A stretch of 64,000 nt of DNA from Luteococcus japonicus (GTDB lineage: Bacteria; Actinomycetota; Actinomycetes; Propionibacteriales; Propionibacteriaceae). The stretch is taken from NCBI RefSeq assembly GCF_003752415.1, contig NZ_RKHG01000001.1, forward strand, positions 2,294,001 through 2,358,000, read 5' to 3'. The notes under the pieces were generated by a model. The model had not been told where the DNA came from and ran no database searches. It saw only the letters and a program-made list of their open reading frames with translations. This document shows positions 18,389 to 25,377 of this stretch, piece after piece (the stretch's first letter is position 1; every line of letters begins with the position of its first letter). A program made the translations under genes and the position numbers.

Positions 18389-19171
18389 TCAGGCCAGCAG
18401 CCCACACACCAGGGCGGCCAGGATGGCGAAGCTGGTCTGGGCGACCTCGATCAAGGACCCGAAGGTGTCACCGGTCAGACCCCCCAGCCGGCGCAGCAGG
18501 TGCTTCCGCCAGCGGCCGGCCACCAGCCATGCGATCACGGCCCCAAGGGGGAGGCCGACGGCAAGGCCGAAGCCACCGGTGAGGAAACCAGCCGCGGCGG
18601 TCACCAGCAGCACGGCAAGCGAGTCCAGTACCGCCGTGGTGCGCGAGGTGACCCCGGTGAACAATGCCCCGAAGCCCTTGGCCCGGGCCCCGGGAATGCC
18701 CTCCACCGTCGCGTGCACCGCGGCGATCCGGCCCACCATCGGCAGGCAGGCCACCGTCGCCACCAGCGGAAGCCCGCCCAGGGACTCCGAGGCCAGGGCT
18801 GTGGCCTGCAGCAGCAGCACCAGCACCACCGTCGCCACCCCCATCGGCCCGATGTCCGAGTGCCGCATGATGGCCAGCGCCTCCTCCGGAGGCTTGCGGG
18901 AGGCCAGGCCGTCTGCGGTGTCGGCGACGCCATCCAGGTGCATGGCGCCCGTGACACCGGTGATGGCGGCCAGGCCGGTCATCGCGGCCAGCAGGTCACC
19001 GGCGCCGCACAACACGACGACTGCCGCCACGGTCGCCCCGATCAGACCACACACCAGCCCGGACCACGGCAGCGCCACGATCACTCGACGGTTGACTTGC
19101 GGCGTCACCTCCATGGTGGGCGGGACCGGCAGCAGGGTGAACATGCCCAGTGCGGTGACAAGGGATTTCAC
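18389..19171 (-). CDS. cobS: Adenosylcobinamide-GDP ribazoletransferase
   Basis: The roughly 260-residue membrane protein joins adenosylcobinamide-GDP and alpha-ribazole (phosphate) in the last step of B12 assembly. The typical N-terminus is visible: SLVTALGMFTLLPVPP. The metal-binding motif is HLDGVADTADGLA, followed by MRHSDIGPMGV, with about seven hydrophobic helices and the C-terminal LGGLTGDTFGS. The start is GTG 19169-19171, which overlaps the cobU stop codon, so it is translationally coupled and the last gene of the cobB-C/cobT/cobU/cobS unit. The frame upstream of this GTG is shadow of cobU. Confidence 0.95.
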   Translation of the reverse strand: MKSLVTALGMFTLLPVPPTMEVTPQVNRRVIVALPWSGLVCGLIGATVAAVVVLCGAGDLLAAMTGLAAITGVTGAMHLDGVADTADGLASRKPPEEALAIMRHSDIGPMGVATVVLVLLLQATALASESLGGLPLVATVACLPMVGRIAAVHATVEGIPGARAKGFGALFTGVTSRTTAVLDSLAVLLVTAAAGFLTGGFGLAVGLPLGAVIAWLVAGRWRKHLLRRLGGLTGDTFGSLIEVAQTSFAILAALVCGLLA

Positions 19172-19749
19172 GAGGCGTCCTTCAGGGTCATCGGGATCCC
19201 GGCGGTGCAGAAGACCACCCGCTCGCACGCACCGGCCACCCGGGTGTTCAGGATGCCCAGCTGGTCCCGGAAGAAGCGTCCGGACCAGTGCGCCGGCACC
19301 ACACCCTGCCCCACCTCGTTGCTGACGAAGACCACCTCGCGCCGGGTCTGTTCCACGGCGGTCACGAGTTCGTCGATGCGGCGCTGCAGCCGCGCACGGG
19401 GGGCCTCGACAGGCTCGGCTGTCGAGGAGGGCTCGGCCTCCCAGATGCCGCACTCATCCATCATCCGGGTGATCCACACCCCGAGGCAGTCCACCAGGAC
19501 CACCGGTTCGACGGGCTCACCGGACAACGCGGGGGGCGTCCGCAGCACCGAGGCGATGTCCGCCGTCTCCAGGGTGCGCCAGTGTCCCGGGCGTCGCGCC
19601 TGGTGCAGGGCAATCCGCTCCACCCACTCGGCGTCGTCGGGATTGACCGCGGAGGTGGCGACGTAGTCCACCGCAGCGGCCCCCATCACCAGCTGCTCCG
19701 CGTGGGTGGACTTGCCGGAGCGCGCCCCGCCAAGCACCAGGGTCCGCAT
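19168..19749 (-). CDS. cobU: Adenosylcobinamide kinase / guanylyltransferase
   Basis: The 193-residue P-loop enzyme phosphorylates adenosylcobinamide and then transfers GMP. Visible motifs are GGARSGKS (residues 7-14), YVATSA, WRTLE, LVDCLGVWITRMM, VSNEVGQGVVP and FRDQLGILN. Near residue 100 it has an unusual extra stretch PSSTAEPVEAPR encoded by the family C repeat at 19404-19436, and a related EPVEPV at about 78-83, both in surface linkers. ATG 19749 overlaps the cobT stop by one base. Confidence 0.95.
   Translation of the reverse strand: MRTLVLGGARSGKSTHAEQLVMGAAAVDYVATSAVNPDDAEWVERIALHQARRPGHWRTLETADIASVLRTPPALSGEPVEPVVLVDCLGVWITRMMDECGIWEAEPSSTAEPVEAPRARLQRRIDELVTAVEQTRREVVFVSNEVGQGVVPAHWSGRFFRDQLGILNTRVAGACERVVFCTAGIPMTLKDAS
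19404..19436. repeat. Family C inverted pair inside cobU
   Basis: CCTCGACAGGCTCGG is followed at once by CTGTCGAGG, a compact inverted pair, and encodes STAEPVEA in frame within CobU. A weaker related copy, GGTTCGACGGGCTCACCGG, is at about 19503-19521. Confidence 0.7.
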
Positions 19750-20816
19750 CACTCGTGCTCCCCGGTGACGCCGGCATCGGCGAAGGTGGCCATCTCCCGC
19801 AGGATCTTTGCGGCGGTCACCACCACGGGAAGGGCCAGCGCCCCTCCGGAACCCTCGCCCAGGCGAAGGTCCAGGCTGACCACGGGCCGGATGCCCAGGG
19901 TCTTCACGACGGCCTGGATGCCCGGCTCCACCCCGGCATGCCCGGCGATCAGGTAGCCCTTGGCGGCGGGGCACAGGGCGACGGCCACCAGCGCCGCGGA
20001 ACAGGCGATGGCGCCATCCAGCACCAGCGGCACCTTCTGTTCGGCGGCTCCCAGGATCAGGCCCACCATGGCGGCGTGCTCGAGGCCTCCGACGCACTGC
20101 AGCGCGCGCAGCGGATCGGCGGCGGCGCTCCGGGTGGTCAGGCCGTGCAGGGCGAAGCCCTGGGCGATCACCTCGCACTTGCGGGTCAGCATCGCGTCGT
20201 CCGCGCCGGATCCACGGCCGGTCACCTCGGCGACGTCGACTCCGGTGAACAGACTGGTCAGCGCCGACGACGGGGTGGTGTTCCCGATCCCCACCTCGCC
20301 CGGGACCAGTGCCGCGAACCCGTCGGCGACGGCCTGCCGTGCGGCGTCCAGACCCACCTGGATGGCCTGCTCGCACTGCTCGGGCGTCATGGCGGGCTCG
20401 ACGGTGAAGTCGGCGGTGCCGCCGCGCACCACGACGGCGTCGACGACGCCCTCGGCGGGGGCCAGCATGCCCACGTCGTAGACCGTCAGGGTGGCTCCGG
20501 CCGTGCGGGCGATCACGCTGGCACCGGCGCCGCCCCGGGCGATGTTGGCGGCCATCTGCACCGTGACCTCCTGGGGCCAGGGGGAGACCTTCTGCCGCTG
20601 CACGCCATGGTCGGCGGCGAAGACGCACACCTTGGCCGGCTCCGGGACCGGCGGCGGGCAGGTGCCGGCGATGGCGCACAGCTGGTTGCCCAGCGTCTCC
20701 AGCTCGCCCAGCGAGCCGGGCGGCTTGGTCAGCTGGTTCTGCCGCTCCTGTGCGGCGGTGCGAGCCTGCTCGTCGACGGGTGTGATGGTGGCGATGGTCT
20801 CGGCCAGGGTGCTCAT
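19749..20816 (-). CDS. cobT: Nicotinate-nucleotide:dimethylbenzimidazole phosphoribosyltransferase
   Basis: The 355-residue enzyme makes alpha-ribazole phosphate for the lower ligand of B12. It is full length for the family. Motifs: LTKPPGSLGELE, FAADHGVQRQKVSPWP, GGAGASVIAR, GEVGIGNTTPSSAL, GRGSGADDA, GHAGVEPG and the C-terminal LRLGEGSGGALALP, which carries the catalytic Glu. AAGGAAG precedes ATG 20816. It follows the cobB-C fusion by 13 bp in the same unit and is coupled to cobU. Confidence 0.96.
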   Translation of the reverse strand: MSTLAETIATITPVDEQARTAAQERQNQLTKPPGSLGELETLGNQLCAIAGTCPPPVPEPAKVCVFAADHGVQRQKVSPWPQEVTVQMAANIARGGAGASVIARTAGATLTVYDVGMLAPAEGVVDAVVVRGGTADFTVEPAMTPEQCEQAIQVGLDAARQAVADGFAALVPGEVGIGNTTPSSALTSLFTGVDVAEVTGRGSGADDAMLTRKCEVIAQGFALHGLTTRSAAADPLRALQCVGGLEHAAMVGLILGAAEQKVPLVLDGAIACSAALVAVALCPAAKGYLIAGHAGVEPGIQAVVKTLGIRPVVSLDLRLGEGSGGALALPVVVTAAKILREMATFADAGVTGEHE

Positions 20817-20829
20817 GTGTTCTTCCTTG

Positions 20830-23385
20830 TCAGTGAGGTGTAGTGGTCTGTGTGTGGTGCAGGCCGGCCAGGGCGGCGGCGGCCCGACGGGAGGTCTCCT
20901 CGTCGCGGACGGCGAGCCGGATCCAGACCGGCCCGAGCCCGGGGAAGCTCTCCCCTCGTCGCACCGCGAAACCGGATTCGGCCATCCGCTCCCGGACCCA
21001 GCCGGGGGTGTGGGCCAGGGGACCCAGCGGCGAGGTGTCCACCAGCACGAAGGGTGCCCGCGGATTGGCGACGGGAGGCAGCCCGGCCTCGGTGAGGGCC
21101 CGGACCAGGTGCTCGCGGTCGGCATCGATCCGGTGGGCGATGGTCTGGGTTTGCGCCCGTGCCTCCTCGCGCGCGCACGCCACCATGGCATCCAGCGCCG
21201 GGGTGGCCACCGACCAGGGCGTCTGCAACTCTTCGAGCTGCCGGACCAGCCGGGGATCCCCGACGACGTAGCCGGCCCGGATCCCCGCCAGGCTCCAGGT
21301 CTTGGTGAGCGAGCGCGTCACCAGGATCCCGGTCATCTCCGGCCTGACCAGGGACTCCGGCTCCCCGGGGACGGCATCCATGAAGGCCTCGTCCACCAGC
21401 AGGACGCGTCCCGGCCGGGCAAGCCGGCGCAGCATGGCGGCGGGGTGCAGGACGCCCGTCGGGTTGGTGGGATTGCCCACCACCACCAGGTCTGCCCGGC
21501 CGTCCACCTCGTCGGGGTGCAGCGTGAAGCCGTCCTGCGGCCGCAGGATGTGGCGACGCGGAAGATGCCCGGCCAGCCGTAGCGCCTGCTCCGGCTCGGT
21601 GAACTGCGGGTGCACCACGAGGCTGCACCGGGTGGGCAGCGCGCGGGCGATGAGGGTGAACGCCTCGGCGGCACCGCTGGTGGGCAGCACCATGGCGGGG
21701 TCGAGGCCGTGCAGGGCGGCCAGCGCCTCGCGGGCGGAGCGGGCGTCGGGATAGGCCGCCCAGTTCGGTGCCCGGGAGCAGAGTTCGGCGGCGAGCTGGG
21801 CGGGTGGCTGGTGCGAGCGCACGTTGACCGCCAGGTCCGTCAGTCCGGGAACCAGGTCCCGGTCCCCGTGGTGCGTGAGGTCCGGCTGCTCCGCAACGGT
21901 GGCCGAGCTTGTCGAGGCCTCGGTGGGCCCATCGACAGGCTCGGGGATCGGATGGGGTTGCTCGGGGATCGGATGGGGTGGTTCGGGGGTTGGGTGGGTT
22001 GCGTCTGGGACCCGGTGCTGCGCCGCGGCCTCGGCGAGGCGCTGGGCGGCCTGCGGGAATCCGGCCCAGTGCAGGTGCTGGTAGCTGGCGTGCAGGCTCG
22101 CCGAGCCGACGCCCTCGGCACGCCCGGCAACGTCCCAGGCCACCGAAAGGCCTTCCGCCAGCCCGTCGAGCGGCACGACGGTGCGGTGGAACTCGTGACT
22201 GCGCACCCGCTCGCCGACCCTTGTCAGCAGGGTGTCCGCGGCCGCGACGGGCTCCTTGTAGCCCAGCGTCAGCTTCGGGCTCATCGTCGCGGCCAGGGGC
22301 AGGGCGCCCGTCATCGGCTGGTCGTCGAGGGTCGAGCACAGGTAGAGCAGCCCGGCGCACTCGGCCACCGTCGGCAGGCCGTCGACAACCCGGCGGCGGA
22401 TGTCCTCGCGCAGGGCCTCATTGGCGGACAGCTCACCGGCGAAGACCTCCGGGAAGCCCCCACCCAGGTACAGGCCCGCCGTCGCGGAGGGCAGCGAGGC
22501 GTCGGTCAGCGGGTCGAACTCCACCACCTCACATCCGGCGGCTCGCAACAGCTCGGCGGTCTCGGCATAGCGGAAGGTGAAGGCGCGGCCCGCCGCGACC
22601 GCCACCACCGGACGGCCCTCGACCCGAGTCACCAGTCGCGACGGGTCCCACGCGTCGGCCTCCAGTGGGGCGGCGGCCCGGGCTAGTTCCAGTACCCGGT
22701 CCAGGTCCACGTGCGCCGCCACCAGCTCCCCGGCAGCCTCGACCATGGCGCGGGCCTGGTCACGCTCGGCGGCGGGCACCAGCCCCAGGTGCCGCGACGG
22801 CGTCGTCAGGTCCGGGGACCGTGGCACCGCGCCCACCACGGGAATCCCCAGGTCCTCGATGGCCCGGGTGCACTCGTCGATGTTGCGCTGGCTGCCCGCC
22901 TTGTTGAGGACCACGCCGGCCACCTGCAGGTCATGGTCGAAGCTGGCCATGCCGTGGGCGACCGCCGCAACCGTCGTCGAGCTCTTCGCGGCATCCACCA
23001 CCAGCAGCACGGGGGAGTGGGTCAGCTTGGCGATGTGCGCGCTGGAGCCGAAGGCCGCCCGCCCGACCGGCGGGACGCCCAGCCTGCCGTCGAACAGGCC
23101 CATCGCGCCCTCGATCACCGCAATGTCTGCCTGGCCAGGGGTCCTGGAGCCGTGCAGCAGGAGCGGTGCGATCAGTTCCGGGCCGCAAAGGTGCGCGTCC
23201 AGGTTGCGCCCGGGGTGACCCGTCGCGAGCCCGTGGTAGCCGGGATCGATGTAGTCGGGGCCCGTCTTGAAGGGGGCCACTCGCAGTCCGCGGTCACGCA
23301 GCGCCCGCATCAGGCCCACAGCCAGGGTGGTCTTGCCCGTGCTGGATGACGCCGCACCCAGCACCAGGCGGGGGACTGTCGTCAT
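20830..23385 (-). CDS. Fused cobyrinate a,c-diamide synthase and CobC-type aminotransferase
   Basis: The 851-residue fusion has two halves. Residues 1-450 are CobB/CbiA: P-loop ASSSTGKTT, FKTGPDYIDP, VIEGAMGLFDG, and a GATase domain with Cys in VAECAGLLYL; it amidates cobyrinate side chains a and c. Residues about 505-850 are a class I/II PLP enzyme of the CobC/CobD type, with GAAEAFTLIA, VVGNPTNPTGV, VDEAFMD and the PLP-Lys site TRSLTKTWSLAGIRAGYV; it would supply the aminopropanol-phosphate arm. The linker (about 470-500) contains tandem HPIPEP units and family C repeats. ATG 23385 follows AAAGG, which is buried in a small hairpin below riboswitch 1. It is the first gene of its unit. Confidence 0.93.
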   Translation of the reverse strand: MTTVPRLVLGAASSSTGKTTLAVGLMRALRDRGLRVAPFKTGPDYIDPGYHGLATGHPGRNLDAHLCGPELIAPLLLHGSRTPGQADIAVIEGAMGLFDGRLGVPPVGRAAFGSSAHIAKLTHSPVLLVVDAAKSSTTVAAVAHGMASFDHDLQVAGVVLNKAGSQRNIDECTRAIEDLGIPVVGAVPRSPDLTTPSRHLGLVPAAERDQARAMVEAAGELVAAHVDLDRVLELARAAAPLEADAWDPSRLVTRVEGRPVVAVAAGRAFTFRYAETAELLRAAGCEVVEFDPLTDASLPSATAGLYLGGGFPEVFAGELSANEALREDIRRRVVDGLPTVAECAGLLYLCSTLDDQPMTGALPLAATMSPKLTLGYKEPVAAADTLLTRVGERVRSHEFHRTVVPLDGLAEGLSVAWDVAGRAEGVGSASLHASYQHLHWAGFPQAAQRLAEAAAQHRVPDATHPTPEPPHPIPEQPHPIPEPVDGPTEASTSSATVAEQPDLTHHGDRDLVPGLTDLAVNVRSHQPPAQLAAELCSRAPNWAAYPDARSAREALAALHGLDPAMVLPTSGAAEAFTLIARALPTRCSLVVHPQFTEPEQALRLAGHLPRRHILRPQDGFTLHPDEVDGRADLVVVGNPTNPTGVLHPAAMLRRLARPGRVLLVDEAFMDAVPGEPESLVRPEMTGILVTRSLTKTWSLAGIRAGYVVGDPRLVRQLEELQTPWSVATPALDAMVACAREEARAQTQTIAHRIDADREHLVRALTEAGLPPVANPRAPFVLVDTSPLGPLAHTPGWVRERMAESGFAVRRGESFPGLGPVWIRLAVRDEETSRRAAAALAGLHHTQTTTPH
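21901..21946. repeat. Family C inverted pair in the CobB-CobC linker
   Basis: GGCCGAGCTTGTCGAGGCC (21901-21919) faces CATCGACAGGCTCGGGG (21930-21946). In the minus-strand protein it encodes EPVDGPTEASTSSA, within the fusion linker. Confidence 0.75.
21939..22001. repeat. 21-bp tandem repeat in the CobB-CobC linker
   Basis: Two identical 20-bp cores GCTCGGGGATCGGATGGGGT and one diverged unit in 21-bp steps encode 7-residue repeats of the type HPIPEPx. The array abuts and shares sequence with one arm of the family C repeat. Confidence 0.78.
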
Positions 23386-23388
23386 GGC

Positions 23389-23404
23389 GGCCTTTCGTGA
23401 GGCC
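23389..23404 (-). promoter_or_regulatory. Hairpin masking the cobB-C ribosome site
   Basis: On the minus strand GGCCT, a six-base loop and AGGCC form a hairpin whose right arm contains the ribosome site AAAGG directly before ATG 23385. It is a candidate expression platform for riboswitch 1. Confidence 0.5.
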
Positions 23405-23439
23405 AGCGGCGACGGTTGTCCGTCCGCCCCTCGGCCGGG

Positions 23440-23570
23440 AGCAGTTCGGGGCACGGGGGCAGGCGACCGGGCTCATCCCCCGAAGGGACATCACCGTTGC
23501 GGGACAGCGTCGGATTCACACCGACTTCGCTGGCACACGTGCGCTGGCGTCTGCCAGCGGTCCAACTCTA
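23440..23570 (-). promoter_or_regulatory. Cobalamin riboswitch 1, leader of cobB-C/cobT/cobU/cobS
   Basis: Read on the minus strand, the leader shows the conserved core CCAGCGAAGTCGGTGTGAAT, then CGCTGTCCCGCAACGGTGA and the B12 box GAGCCCGGTCGCCTGCC. These match the cobalamin riboswitch pattern. The aptamer ends about 55 nt upstream of the start codon. Edges are approximate. Confidence 0.9.
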
Positions 23571-23684
23571 GACCCATCGGATACGGCGGTCGCCGGGGCC
23601 CCTGGTGCTGGTTCATGCCGGGATGCTCCCGGGACCTGTGACATGATGCTGCCCGGGGTCGCGCCGCCCCACCCACAATTCCAC

Positions 23685-23797
23685 CTTGTCACCAGCACAC
23701 TGCGAGGAAGCCGGACGAGCCGGCACGGTCGCGCCACTGTGACCTCGGTACCCATCAGGGGCCGGGGGAGTCAGGAACTCGGATGCGCTGGTTGTCC
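23685..23797 (+). promoter_or_regulatory. Cobalamin riboswitch 2, leader of cobG/cobH/cobIJ/cobM
   Basis: Conserved blocks are GAGGAAGCCGGACGAGCCGG, CACGGTCGCGCCACTGTGAC and the B12 box GGGAGTCAGGAACTCGG. ACCAGC at 23691 and GCTGGT at 23787 can close the outer helix. It is divergent from riboswitch 1, with about 115 bp between them, so both promoters lie in that gap. Confidence 0.92.
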
Positions 23798-23804
23798 TTG
23801 ATGA

Positions 23805-23832
23805 ACGAGACGCGCAATCTCGTAGGAGACAC
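23805..23832 (+). promoter_or_regulatory. Alternative hairpins at the cobG ribosome site
   Basis: ACGAGA (23805-23810) pairs perfectly with TCTCGT (23818-23823). The same TCTC can instead pair with GAGA of the ribosome site AGGAGA (23824-23829). The two pairings exclude each other, as expected for a translational on/off switch. Confidence 0.5.
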
Positions 23833-23833
23833 G

Positions 23834-24715
23834 ATGGCTTCCGCCCCTGTTGGCACAGCCGGACCCAGTGCGGTCCGCACCCGTCCCGATCGTTGCCCTG
23901 GCATCCTTCGCCCCTGGCCCGCCGACGATGGTCTGCTGGTGAGACTGCGTCTGGTGGCCGGCAATCTCACCGTAGACGCCCTCACTGCCCTGGTGCAGGT
24001 TGCCCAGAGCTTCGGCGACGGCCGCATCCACCTGACCAGCCGCGCCAACCTGCAGTTGCGGGGCCTGCCCGACGACGGCACCGGCCACCTCACCACCCCC
24101 GTCCACCGGGCGCTCACCGACACGGGGCTGCTGCCCGCTCCCACCCATGACCTGGTGCGCAATGTGATGGCCAGCCCCTTGACCGGGATCGACGGCGGCC
24201 GCACGGACCTGACCGCCCTGGCCCGTGACCTCGACCGGGGGATCCGCGCCAGCCAGAGCCTCGCCGGCCTGCCCGGCAAATTCCTCTTCGTGCTGGACGA
24301 CGGCCGCGGCGACCTGATGGGGCACTGGTGTGACCTGGGGCTGGTGGCACTCGACGATCACAGCGTGCAGTTGCGCGTCGGTGACCACTACGCCGCGGTG
24401 GTGGAGCTGTCCCGGGCGGTGCCCGAGCTGCTGGCCCTCGCGGAGCGATTCGTCGCAGAGCGCGGTGACGGCCCCGAGGCCGCCTGGCATGTCAACGAGC
24501 TGACCAGCCCGCTGGCCGACGCCCAACCAGCAGACCCGCGCCTGCCACGGCCCGACGAGCCGCTGCCCTTCGTGGCGGCGGACGGCTGGGAACACCTGGC
24601 GGTGGGTGCCGATGGCATCGCCGGCGAGGAGCTCCTGGCGCGGCTGGCGGGGCAGGCCCGGGTACGGGTGACGCCTTGGTACGGCATCGTCGTCTGGGAC
24701 GGAGGGCAGGCATGA
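23834..24715 (+). CDS. cobG: CobG-like sulfite/nitrite reductase domain protein (short)
   Basis: This 293-residue protein begins as CobG does, with RTRPDRCPGILRPWPADDG and HLTSRANLQLRGLP, the ferredoxin-like half domain of nitrite/sulfite reductases. CobG is the oxygen-dependent precorrin-3B synthase of the aerobic B12 pathway. The region that should hold four Fe-S/siroheme cysteines is missing: only two isolated cysteines remain (RCPG and HWCDLG), and the protein is shorter than classical CobG (about 450 residues). It may be a degenerate or altered enzyme. ATG 23834 follows AGGAGA. Its stop overlaps cobH. Confidence 0.78.
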   Translation: MASAPVGTAGPSAVRTRPDRCPGILRPWPADDGLLVRLRLVAGNLTVDALTALVQVAQSFGDGRIHLTSRANLQLRGLPDDGTGHLTTPVHRALTDTGLLPAPTHDLVRNVMASPLTGIDGGRTDLTALARDLDRGIRASQSLAGLPGKFLFVLDDGRGDLMGHWCDLGLVALDDHSVQLRVGDHYAAVVELSRAVPELLALAERFVAERGDGPEAAWHVNELTSPLADAQPADPRLPRPDEPLPFVAADGWEHLAVGADGIAGEELLARLAGQARVRVTPWYGIVVWDGGQA

Positions 24716-25377
24716 ACCAGCAGACCAGGCCGTCGCGCCACTACGACTACATCGATTCCGGAGCCGCGATCTACGTCGACTCCTTTGCGACGATCCGCCG
24801 CGAGGCGGACCTGTCACGTGTTCCCGCCGACGCCGAGAAGCTCGCGGTGCGCATGATCCACGGCTCGGGCCAGGTGGATCTGGTCGACGACCTGGTGGTG
24901 CACCCCGGCTTCATGTCCGCGGCGCGCGGCGCATTGCAGGCCGGTGCGCCGATCCTGTGCGACGCGACGATGGTGGCCACAGGGGTCACGCGCGCCCGGC
25001 TGCCCCGGGACAATGACGTCATCTGTCTGCTGAAGGACCCGCGGGTTGCTGAACTGGCCAAGGATTTCGGCACCACCAGAACCGCCGCTGCGGTGAGCCT
25101 GTGGCAGCCGCGGCTGGAGGGGGCGCTGGTGGCGATCGGCAATGCCCCCACTGCCCTGTTCCACCTGCTCGAGATGATCCTGGACGGCGGCCCGCGTCCC
25201 GCGGCGATCATCGGCTGCCCGGTGGGTTTCATCGGCGCGGCCGAATCCAAGCAGGCCCTCGAGCAGTTTGCCGCGGTGCACGGCATCGACATTCCCTTCG
25301 TCACGGTGCGGGGCCGTCGCGGCGGCTCGGCGATGACCTCCTCTGCTCTCAATGCGATTGCGCAGGAGAAGGAGTGA
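24712..25377 (+). CDS. cobH: Precorrin-8X methylmutase
   Basis: The 221-residue enzyme moves the C11 methyl group to C12, turning precorrin-8X into hydrogenobyrinate. Motifs: the catalytic His50 in VRMIHGSGQVD, ILCDATMVATGVTR, VAIGNAPTALFHLLEMI, IIGCPVGFIGAAESK and the C-terminal GRRGGSAMTSSALNA. The length is normal. ATG 24712 has GGAGGGCAGG upstream and overlaps the cobG stop by four bases. Confidence 0.96.
   Translation: MNQQTRPSRHYDYIDSGAAIYVDSFATIRREADLSRVPADAEKLAVRMIHGSGQVDLVDDLVVHPGFMSAARGALQAGAPILCDATMVATGVTRARLPRDNDVICLLKDPRVAELAKDFGTTRTAAAVSLWQPRLEGALVAIGNAPTALFHLLEMILDGGPRPAAIIGCPVGFIGAAESKQALEQFAAVHGIDIPFVTVRGRRGGSAMTSSALNAIAQEKE

Noticed and set aside
17363-19666. A 767-codon plus-strand frame opposite serC and cobS
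   Set aside because: It crosses two well-supported genes and a family A element, and its product is low-complexity shadow.
21939-22001. Possible CRISPR-like array in the cobB-C linker
   Set aside because: Units are contiguous 21-bp repeats without spacers, encode protein in frame, and have no cas genes nearby.
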